64,000 bases of DNA, from contig JAJCZA010000023.1 in assembly GCA_029262635.1 (NCBI GenBank), positions 1 to 64,000 on the forward strand. The letters run 5' to 3'. Under the pieces are notes generated by a model. That model was not told the DNA's origin, did not search any database, and saw nothing but the letters and a program-made list of their open reading frames with translations. Position 1 is the first letter of the stretch, and each line of letters begins with the position of its first letter. The translations under genes were made by a program, and so were the position numbers. Source of the stretch: Vampirovibrionales bacterium. Its GTDB lineage: Bacteria > Cyanobacteriota > Vampirovibrionia > Vampirovibrionales > Vampirovibrionaceae. Shown here in pieces: positions 1 through 5,144 of this stretch.

Positions 1-6
1 TCGTTA

Positions 7-264
7 TTACCAATTAAATCTAAGGGTTCCGGCTTCAAGTCCGCCAGCAAAGCCAAGAATCAAAATGATCCCGGCAACAAATAAGGTGACAAACCAGACC
101 GGCACATAAGGGCTAGCGGCTTCTTCCATTTCCTCTTGCCAATCTTCAAACCGAGATTGAGCCTCTCTGAATTGCCGGAGATTTGTTGCGTGGGTTGAAG
201 GAAAGTCCGGTAGTTTGACTTCATTATGTCCGTTGTAGTAATCTTTATTCGTTCGGTTGATCAT
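7..264 (-). CDS. small single-pass membrane protein, unknown function
   Basis: An 85-residue protein. The first two thirds are hydrophilic and charged. It is followed by one clear membrane segment (VPVWFVTLFVAGIILILGFA) near the C-terminus. I chose the ATG at 264 because it overlaps the stop of the upstream gene in an ATGA arrangement, which implies translational coupling; a longer frame reaching 312 would run through most of the end of that gene. It is the last gene of a three-gene leftward operon behind an XRE repressor. I do not recognise a family. The operon context suggests a plasmid- or phage-type accessory function. Confidence 0.6.
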   Translation of the reverse strand: MINRTNKDYYNGHNEVKLPDFPSTHATNLRQFREAQSRFEDWQEEMEEAASPYVPVWFVTLFVAGIILILGFAGGLEAGTLRFNW

Positions 265-446
265 TGTTGTGCCCCCATCTGGGCGTTGACCATGCGCTCT
301 CTTTCTTCCCATGCGTAGACCTTCTCAAGGACAGTTCGACGCAACAGGCTGGATAAAGATTCGCCAGTTGTCTCCTGGGCGTAACGCTCGATTCGACTCT
401 TTTCGCCTGTGGTCATATAAGAGGGGACTCGTTCTTGTTTAGCCAT
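261..446 (-). CDS. ribbon-helix-helix-like small DNA-binding protein
   Basis: A 61-residue protein. Its N-terminal part (RVPSYMTTGEKSRIERYA, then ESLSSLLRRTVLEKV) has the strand-helix-helix layout of CopG/MobC-type ribbon-helix-helix proteins, with the usual 'S-x-L-L-R' second helix. Such proteins act as plasmid copy-control repressors, antitoxins or relaxosome accessory factors. No toxin-like partner or relaxase is visible beside it. Its start overlaps the stop of the XRE gene by one base (TGATG) and its stop overlaps the next start by four, so the three genes are one coupled operon. The family call rests on pattern alone. Confidence 0.55.
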   Translation of the reverse strand: MAKQERVPSYMTTGEKSRIERYAQETTGESLSSLLRRTVLEKVYAWEERERMVNAQMGAQQ

Positions 447-664
447 CAGCTTGCCTCCTGATCAAACATCGCCAGCACGTCGGAATCGGATTTGATACCG
501 TAGAGCTTACGGATAGGCTCAATAACATTAGAAGGAACCTTATTGTTGATTTCCCAGTTGTACAGCGTTTTATTACCAACCCCAAGAGCAACTGCCGCTT
601 GTTCTCTGGTAATACCCGCTTTTTCTCGTGCTTGTCGTAAGTTCATGTATGTATTTTCTTTCAT
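446..664 (-). CDS. XRE-family helix-turn-helix repressor
   Basis: About 72 residues from the ATG at 664; a GTG at 679 and an ATG at 646 are alternatives. The core reads LRQAREKAGITREQAAVALG, then VGNKTLYNWE, the five-helix Cro/C1-type fold with the recognition helix at 'NKTLYNWE'. Proteins of this size are typically autoregulators of phage or plasmid operons. It opens a leftward operon, and a rightward operon begins just beyond the intervening dyad, so it probably controls both directions. None of the candidate starts has a good Shine-Dalgarno sequence, so the exact N-terminus is uncertain. Confidence 0.75.
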   Translation of the reverse strand: MKENTYMNLRQAREKAGITREQAAVALGVGNKTLYNWEINNKVPSNVIEPIRKLYGIKSDSDVLAMFDQEAS

Positions 665-670
665 GTAACT

Positions 671-701
671 GTAATACACTATATGGGTATAGTACAGTGT
701 A
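671..701. promoter_or_regulatory. divergent control region with imperfect dyad
   Basis: The arms TACACTATA and TATAGTACAGTGTA face each other across a short spacer in the gap between the XRE gene and the rightward genes. Two ATGT/ACAT motifs flank it. This is the expected place and symmetry for the XRE repressor operator. The binding itself is inferred. Confidence 0.45.
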
Positions 702-710
702 ATTTTTTAC

Positions 711-1049
711 ATGTCAATATTTATATTTAAAAAGGTGTGTATTGTGTTCAAAATGCTGTATATGAGAACCTTTTACCAAAATATTGAAGCTTTATTTCAA
801 GAAGCTTCAGAGAAATTCAGCCTTTCACGGAATAAGTTACTCATAGCTGGTGGCGTTGACCCAGCGAACTACATGAAGTACAAGCGTGAAGGGCGAATAC
901 TAACGTTAGATCAACTAAGAGGACTCTCTGAAGTCGAGCAACTCAACGTCAGTTACGCTCAACTGGTCGCATGGAAGTTGAGTGACGAGTATTCGCCAGA
1001 GGCGTTAAAGATAGCGTCTGAAATTAGTAGAGAGAGGGATGGTCAATAG
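711..1049 (+). CDS. hypothetical protein, possible HTH-like fold
   Basis: Up to 112 residues. The first 17 codons are hydrophobic and lack a ribosome binding site, so translation may start at the ATG at 762 (MRTFYQNIEALF). The body is helical and charged (LSRNKLLIAGGVDPANYMKY, then LTLDQLRGLSEVEQL), a spacing reminiscent of XRE-like domains in which a Cro helix pair is followed by a dimerisation helix. I do not recognise the family. It sits opposite the XRE repressor and is the first gene of a rightward operon whose next frame starts on its stop codon. Confidence 0.5.
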   Translation: MSIFIFKKVCIVFKMLYMRTFYQNIEALFQEASEKFSLSRNKLLIAGGVDPANYMKYKREGRILTLDQLRGLSEVEQLNVSYAQLVAWKLSDEYSPEALKIASEISRERDGQ

Positions 1050-1177
1050 TGAACAAATGGTTTATTGAACTTTCTGTAAAAAAATGCCATATTAAGCTTG
1101 AAACCCCCAATGATTCGTTGTTGGGGCCAGCGGGTCACATTTGCGGGCCTGCTGATTTTTTATATGGGTGTTTTTAG
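1049..1177 (+). CDS. small Cys-containing protein, 42 aa
   Basis: A GTG-started frame (VNKWFIELSVKKCHIKLETP at the N-terminus) that exactly fills the gap between two genes. Its GTG overlaps the preceding stop by one base (TAGTG), and its TAG directly abuts the ATG of the NYN gene. GAGGG lies about 11 bases upstream. It has three cysteines, at residues 13, 32 and 41. The exact tiling argues for a real gene; the function is unknown. Confidence 0.45.
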   Translation: MNKWFIELSVKKCHIKLETPNDSLLGPAGHICGPADFLYGCF

Positions 1178-1855
1178 ATGGAGGAAGTTTTTGCCTTTAT
1201 TGATGGTTTTAATGTTTATCATCACTTGGAAGCTCACAATATAGCTACAGGTGAAAATCTTAAATGGCTAAACTACCCTACACTCATAGGAGCGTTAGCA
1301 AAAAAGGTCGTACCTGGGGAGAATATTTACTTCTTTACGGCTCAACCATTTCATGTTTCTAGCGCGAAACAAGATCGTTATCGCTTATTTTGTAAAGCTC
1401 AAAAGATGATGGGGGTTCAAGTTTTAGAAGGACGGTTTAAACAGAATATTACCAAATGCAAATCAACCCCCTGTGGAGAGTTTAAAAAATACCCTATTCA
1501 TCAAGAGAAACAGACTGATGTAAATATTGGCGTTAAATTAATAGAAATGGCTCATAAGAATCCAGAAGGTCGATTTTATTTAATTACTGCTGATACAGAT
1601 CAAATACCAACAGCAAGAATGATGAAAAATTTATTCCCGAAAGCACGCTTCTTTTGGGTGTCTCCACATAATAAAACTGTCGCTGGGGAAATTCGACAAC
1701 TTCTTAATAGAAAACAAATCTTGAGTCTGCGATGGAAGTATTACCGAGAAAACCAAATGCCTGTTAGATTAACAGTTAATGGACAATCGGTGACATCACC
1801 ATATGCCAAGAAAGAAAAGGTGTTTAAAATTAGTGAAGAAAGGGATAAACAATGA
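1178..1855 (+). CDS. NYN-domain (PIN-like) protein, DUF88/LabA type
   Basis: A 225-residue protein beginning MEEVFAFIDGFNVYHH, the hallmark strand of NYN domains, where Asp9 and Asn12 help bind the catalytic metal. Further acidic positions lie in EKQTDVNIGVKLIEMA and LITADTDQIPTARMM, in the family order. NYN proteins are predicted metal-dependent RNases. The last ~45 residues are basic and lie outside the domain. It lies in a rightward operon in the mobile region and overlaps the next start by four bases (ATGA). A role in RNA cleavage, perhaps defence, is inference; the domain call is firm. Confidence 0.85.
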   Translation: MEEVFAFIDGFNVYHHLEAHNIATGENLKWLNYPTLIGALAKKVVPGENIYFFTAQPFHVSSAKQDRYRLFCKAQKMMGVQVLEGRFKQNITKCKSTPCGEFKKYPIHQEKQTDVNIGVKLIEMAHKNPEGRFYLITADTDQIPTARMMKNLFPKARFFWVSPHNKTVAGEIRQLLNRKQILSLRWKYYRENQMPVRLTVNGQSVTSPYAKKEKVFKISEERDKQ

Positions 1856-2073
1856 AAAGACTACTATTAACAATCCTGTTTGCAGCGCTACTCGTTGGAG
1901 CTGTCTTTGGAGTAGGTAGCGCATTAAGCGGAACACCTAAACGAACACCCGTTGAGTTCTACCCAGGGCATACCCATGACGCAAATGGGCTTGCCATAGA
2001 TGCCCCTGAACACAGCGGTGGAACTGACCGTAATGGGTGCCATAACGCTTCTGTGCCGTATCATTGCCATTAA
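1852..2073 (+). CDS. secreted YHYH-domain small protein
   Basis: 73 residues: a basic start and hydrophobic segment (LLLTILFAALLVGAVFGVG) form a signal peptide or anchor. A short Cys/His-rich tail ends RNGCHNASVPYHCH, the signature of the YHYH domain (GGTD..GCH..YHCH). That domain is found at the ends of many exported bacterial proteins and is likely metal-binding. It is coupled to the NYN gene by an ATGA overlap. Why an exported protein is coupled to a cytoplasmic nuclease is unclear. Confidence 0.7.
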   Translation: MKRLLLTILFAALLVGAVFGVGSALSGTPKRTPVEFYPGHTHDANGLAIDAPEHSGGTDRNGCHNASVPYHCH

Positions 2074-2096
2074 AGTATTAAATAGGAGGGATTATA

Positions 2097-2561
2097 ATGA
2101 AAAAACTTTTGATTTTAGCACTCGTATTGTTCGCAGTTCCGGCTTGGGGTGATATTCTACCCGCTGGTACTCCTGTTCAAGTTTCTATTGATAAAGAAAT
2201 TGATAGAGATGAGGTGAAAATAAATGAATCAATTCCAGCTCATATTGTTGTACCTGTAAAACATAATGGGAAGGTAGTTCTACCCGCTGGAACAAAAGTT
2301 ACGGGCGTGGTGACAAAAAGAAAAAATAATTTTATTTTTGGAATATCTGGCAAAATTGAACTGGATAGATTCAAAGTAATTACTGAAAATGGTGTTCTAC
2401 CCTTAACGGGCTCACTACAAAGAAAGGGCAATAGCCGTGTAGCAGGTTCTTTAGTTGGTGGGTATTTTATTGGATTACCCCTTTTTATTAAAGGACAAGA
2501 TGGAAAAGTTGAAAGCGGTGCAGAAAGCACGATGTACACTGTTCAAGAGTGGGAATATTAG
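2097..2561 (+). CDS. secreted hypothetical beta-rich protein
   Basis: 154 residues with a clean signal peptide (MKKLLILALVLFAVPAWG, cleavage after Ala-Trp-Gly) and an excellent ribosome binding site (AGGAGGG) seven bases before the ATG. The mature part begins ILPAGTPVQVSIDKEIDRDE and continues in alternating hydrophobic strands (VVLPAGTKVTGVV). This is a pattern I associate with conjugation or pilus-type outer proteins ('PAGTxvxgxv' as in VirB10/TrbI C-terminal regions), but it is far too short for one. Last gene of the rightward operon. Confidence 0.65.
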   Translation: MKKLLILALVLFAVPAWGDILPAGTPVQVSIDKEIDRDEVKINESIPAHIVVPVKHNGKVVLPAGTKVTGVVTKRKNNFIFGISGKIELDRFKVITENGVLPLTGSLQRKGNSRVAGSLVGGYFIGLPLFIKGQDGKVESGAESTMYTVQEWEY

Positions 2562-2660
2562 TCATAAGGCGTTCATAACCTCTTCCCGCTCTTCTAGCGT
2601 CAATGTTTCCAGTATGGCCAACACCTCTAAAACTTCAGATGCCAATACATCGCCGTCCAT
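2562..2660 (-). CDS. small acidic helical protein, 32 aa
   Basis: The frame starts at the ATG at 2660 with GGGGAG eight bases upstream and stops one base beyond the end of the convergent secreted-protein gene. The product (MDGDVLASEVLEVLAILETL, then TLEEREEVMNAL) is an acidic, leucine-heptad helix. Good RBS spacing and tight convergent packing support it; the function is unknown. Confidence 0.45.
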   Translation of the reverse strand: MDGDVLASEVLEVLAILETLTLEEREEVMNAL

Positions 2661-2860
2661 GGCTATCACTCCCCTGATAATTTCTTACGTTACTCTATTT
2701 TATCGAAAATATATTCGATAGCAAAGCAAGATTTATTAACTTCATGAAGCCGTCAAGCAAGGAAGTTCCAGAAAAATTGAAAAATGAATCGAAAGTACTA
2801 TAAGACATCTCCACCAGAAAAAAGATGCTCTTTTGTAACTTCTTAGATACAATACAGAAA

Positions 2861-2894
2861 GACCGAGCTTGTCCTCTAAAACAAAAACTCGGCC
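2861..2894 (-). terminator. putative terminator behind the toxin-like peptide gene
   Basis: Read leftwards, CCGAG and CTCGG (with one further G-C pair beyond a mismatch) enclose a 20-base loop and are followed by TCTTTCTGTATT. It lies 18 bases after the stop of the hydrophobic peptide gene. The stem is short, so this is a moderate call. Confidence 0.4.
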
Positions 2895-2911
2895 TCTCCG
2901 TTTTGCAGCTC

Positions 2912-2977
2912 CTAAATTAGAAACTTGATGAGAACAATAATCAGCTCGATAACGAGCAGGGTTAGTTCTGTCATCAT
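2912..2977 (-). CDS. hydrophobic 21-aa peptide, candidate type I toxin
   Basis: A 21-residue frame starting ATGATG at 2977 (second ATG at 2974) and ending in TAG. The peptide is almost wholly hydrophobic (TELTLLVIELIIVLIKFLI), with one acidic residue near each third and a Lys near the end, like membrane toxins of the Ibs/TisB/Fst kinds. GGGGGG lies four and seven bases before the two ATGs, an unusually strong ribosome binding site for so short a frame. A hairpin lies in the leader and a terminator-like hairpin follows. An antisense antitoxin RNA would be expected, but I could not pinpoint its promoter. Confidence 0.5.
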   Translation of the reverse strand: MMTELTLLVIELIIVLIKFLI

Positions 2978-3004
2978 TTATCCCCCCTTTCTTGCTTGAT
3001 ACAT

Positions 3005-3030
3005 CCAGAAGAACAGTGGTGTGCTTCTGG
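3005..3030 (-). other. leader hairpin upstream of the toxin-like gene
   Basis: CCAGAAG and CTTCTGG form a perfect 7-bp stem around a 12-base loop, 28 bases upstream of the peptide start. Leader structures that hide or expose the ribosome binding site are usual in type I toxin mRNAs; that role is inferred here. Confidence 0.45.
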
Positions 3031-3308
3031 CGAGACTGTCACTCTCCTTCACATAGGGGGTTTAAAGCAAATCTATAAATCTTCTTAGGTCTTCTCTTCT
3101 AGTTATTCCTCCTCATCATTGTAATTTTGCTATACAGAAGCTTGCTTCATTTGTTTGTAGGCCATACAATGACATTTGTTATTTGTATTTGCGCATTATA
3201 CGAAGAAGTTTATTTGATTACAACTGCTTCAGAAAGTGCGTTTTTTTTTGCTATCATGCCGATGAGCCATAATTACACCAAATCCATTTTGCGTTCCTGT
3301 TCTATTTT

Positions 3309-3325
3309 GGTGCTATACTAGCACC
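3309..3325. other. short hairpin GGTGCT-N5-AGCACC
   Basis: A perfect 6-bp stem with a 5-base loop, followed on the plus strand by GTTTTA. It could be a weak terminator or a recombination-associated inverted repeat beside the tRNA fragment 34 bases downstream. Confidence 0.4.
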
Positions 3326-3358
3326 GTTTTATAGCCAAAGTATTGGCGTTCTTAACGA

Positions 3359-3405
3359 CCCGCTTTGGGAGCAGGGGGCCGCAGGTTCGAATCCTGTCAT
3401 CCCGA
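3359..3405 (+). pseudogene. 3' fragment of tRNA-Pro(UGG)
   Basis: The sequence runs from the anticodon arm (loop TTTGGGA, anticodon UGG) through the variable region, a T arm (GCAGG-TTCGAAT-CCTGT) and the 3' acceptor strand CATCCCG plus discriminator A. No D arm and no matching 5' acceptor strand (CGGGATG) precede it, and one pair of the anticodon stem is already mismatched, so the 5' half is missing. This is the piece normally left at the far end of an element inserted at the anticodon loop. It suggests that the DNA to the left is another integrated element. The CCA end is also absent here and is found at 23922. Confidence 0.8.
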
Positions 3406-4863
3406 CACTTTTTCAAAATCGAGCCCTTCGGCAATTCTGTCGAAGGGTTCTGTATAGGTATAGTCTAGCTTTCCGTCCTTCAGGGTGCAGTTCGAAAGTA
3501 AAGAACTCAAAATCCGACGCTGTTCCAGGGTATTTTCCTGAGAATATATCCTATAGGCATTTTTGGCCAGTTCGAGAAGCCGAATGCCGCTTTCCACGTA
3601 ATTGAAGTTCCCCTGTTTATGTTGTCGAAGGCTTTCTTCAATTCGGTTCATCTCAGCTTTGTACTCTTCATGTTTCCTGAGCCAAAGTTCTTCTGGAATC
3701 TTGCCGTCCAATTTGTCCTCATAAATCAGTTCAATTCTCTTTGACAATTTATCGTAGCGATCTCTTAACCCTCTTACCCGTTCTTCATGGAACTCGATCT
3801 CTTCCCGGTGACTGGATTTCAAGACGGGAATGATCCCGTTAAGAGCCTCATCGGTTAACTCCAAACGTTTCAGGGCTTCAGCAAACTGATCGGCAATGGC
3901 TTCTTCCCGGATATAACGGCTCTTGCATTCGCCTCGACCCTGGGAGCAGTGATAATACACGTATTTTCCCTTCTGAAGTTGTGGGGTCATAGAACAACCA
4001 CAGATCCCACAGGTCATTAGGCCAGAAAAGGCAAAATCCCGCTTGGTTTTTTGAGGGCGGTTTGCTTTGTCAAAGGTCTCCTGAGTCTGCTCATAGAGGC
4101 TCAAAGGAATAATGGGCTTGTGCTTCCCTTTGTAGAAGTGCTCTTTATAATAGAAATCGCCCGTATAGATAATGTTCTGAAGCATTTTGGCCAATGTGCT
4201 TTTGTGAATTTTGGGTTGTGATGGCCGAAAACGCATTCCTTCCTCATAAAGGACATCCCGCAAGGCGTTTAATGAGTAGTTTCCGCTGGCGTATAGCTCA
4301 AACATCCGGCGAACCCATAGGGCATCAGGTTCATAAACCTCAATCATCCGGGTTTCTTTATTATTCTTATAACCATAAGGGGCAACCAACGGATAATGGC
4401 CTTGCCGAGCCTTTTCAAGCTGCCCTTTCTTCACCTCTTCAGAAAGGTTATCAATGTAGTTCTTGGCCATTAATACCTTGATACCGTGAATGAACTTGAC
4501 GTGTGAGCGGGAATCCTTGCTGAGAATCTCTCCCTCTTTGACAAAATGGACTTCAACATCCAGTTCTTCCAGCAACACATAGTCTTTAAAGTTCCGGTAT
4601 AGCCGGTCTGTTTTCTCCACCAGAATGGTTTTGACATCAGCCGATTGCCGGATGAACTCCAGCATCCGGCTGAACTCTTCTCGTCCGCTTGTTTTAGCGG
4701 TCTCAGCCTCGGAGAATACCTCGACAATCGTTAGGTCATGGCGTTGGGCGTATTGTTCCAGCAGCTTAACCTGGGCTGGAATGGAATAGCCCTCTCTCTC
4801 CTGTTCACGGCTTGAAACACGGGCGTAGGCGACAACTTTCAATGTAAAAAAACCTTCTTGCAT
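3397..4863 (-). CDS. large serine recombinase (site-specific integrase)
   Basis: About 488 residues from the ATG at 4863. A TTG at 4842, ten bases after AAGAAGG, is an equally good start; the frame is open to 4926 but would overlap the divergent HTH gene. The N-terminal resolvase domain begins VVAYARVSSREQEREGYSIP, with the catalytic serine in RVS. It is followed by the Recombinase domain (GYKNNKETRMIEVYEPDALW) and a zinc ribbon (CGICGCSM and YYHCSQGRGEC). A coiled coil comes next. Its last codons and TGA lie inside the tRNA-Pro repeat. Joining the two element ends would replace that stop and add 28 residues (WVDNFRTFIIENQEAMVRLL and onwards) encoded at 23840-23921, so the integrated copy is truncated. 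It presumably catalyses integration and excision of the 3398-23921 element. Confidence 0.9.
   Translation of the reverse strand: MQEGFFTLKVVAYARVSSREQEREGYSIPAQVKLLEQYAQRHDLTIVEVFSEAETAKTSGREEFSRMLEFIRQSADVKTILVEKTDRLYRNFKDYVLLEELDVEVHFVKEGEILSKDSRSHVKFIHGIKVLMAKNYIDNLSEEVKKGQLEKARQGHYPLVAPYGYKNNKETRMIEVYEPDALWVRRMFELYASGNYSLNALRDVLYEEGMRFRPSQPKIHKSTLAKMLQNIIYTGDFYYKEHFYKGKHKPIIPLSLYEQTQETFDKANRPQKTKRDFAFSGLMTCGICGCSMTPQLQKGKYVYYHCSQGRGECKSRYIREEAIADQFAEALKRLELTDEALNGIIPVLKSSHREEIEFHEERVRGLRDRYDKLSKRIELIYEDKLDGKIPEELWLRKHEEYKAEMNRIEESLRQHKQGNFNYVESGIRLLELAKNAYRIYSQENTLEQRRILSSLLSNCTLKDGKLDYTYTEPFDRIAEGLDFEKVSG
3398..3406. repeat. left attachment core (attL) CATCCCGAC
   Basis: A nine-base direct repeat identical to 23913-23921. 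It is the acceptor end of tRNA-Pro. Left flank plus right flank rebuilds a normal tRNA end (CATCCCGACCA), which is the expected attB. Confidence 0.7.
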
Positions 4864-4925
4864 ACTATGACCGAGTATGACAATATTACCCCAGTTTACC
4901 TCGTGAACCAAGCTCGGAGATGACA

Positions 4926-5129
4926 ATGCCTGCTATCAGTGACGAATTGTTAACCGTGGATGATCTGACGGCATATTTTAAAGTGAATCGTCGTACGGTC
5001 TACCGGATGCTGGAAGACAATGAACTGCCCTTTGCCATTAAAGTACGGGGTCATTGGCGGTTTCGTCTGAGCGATGTTCAAAACTGGCTTGAAAACCAGA
5101 AGGTAGGCTCTCAACTCAAGCGTATTTAA
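4926..5129 (+). CDS. excisionase-family HTH DNA-binding protein
   Basis: 67 residues from the ATG at 4926 (GGAG six bases before; an ATG six bases earlier is possible). LLTVDDLTAYFKVNRRTVYR followed by GHWRFRLSDVQNWLE is the helix-turn-helix 'excisionase/MerR-like' (HTH_17) fold. Such proteins direct excision or regulate transcription. It is divergent from the recombinase, which suits an excisionase. Yet it ends nine bases before hsdM and heads the restriction operon, so it could instead be a controller protein. Both roles at once are possible. Confidence 0.8.
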   Translation: MPAISDELLTVDDLTAYFKVNRRTVYRMLEDNELPFAIKVRGHWRFRLSDVQNWLENQKVGSQLKRI

Positions 5130-5144
5130 AAAGGAATTTTGAAA

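Larger units (their letters stand above)
2661..3358. other. 700-bp accessory stretch with only a micro-ORF and hairpins
   Basis: No ordinary gene is visible. A plus-strand frame at 3127-3321 lacks a ribosome binding site and has composition typical of noncoding DNA. The stretch contains the candidate toxin peptide gene (2912-2977), its putative terminator, a leader hairpin and a second hairpin at 3309-3325 before the tRNA fragment. Confidence 0.6.

Noticed and set aside
2455-2721. Plus-strand frame of 88 codons after the secreted protein
   Set aside because: It overlaps the end of a well-supported gene in another frame and has no ribosome binding site; the minus-strand 32-aa frame in the same place is better supported.
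3127-3321. 64-codon plus-strand frame before the tRNA fragment
   Set aside because: No ribosome binding site, noncoding-like composition and a hairpin in its 3' end.
3301-3405. A complete tRNA-Pro gene
   Set aside because: No D arm and no 5' acceptor strand complementary to CATCCCG upstream; the anticodon stem already has a mismatch. Only the 3' part is real.
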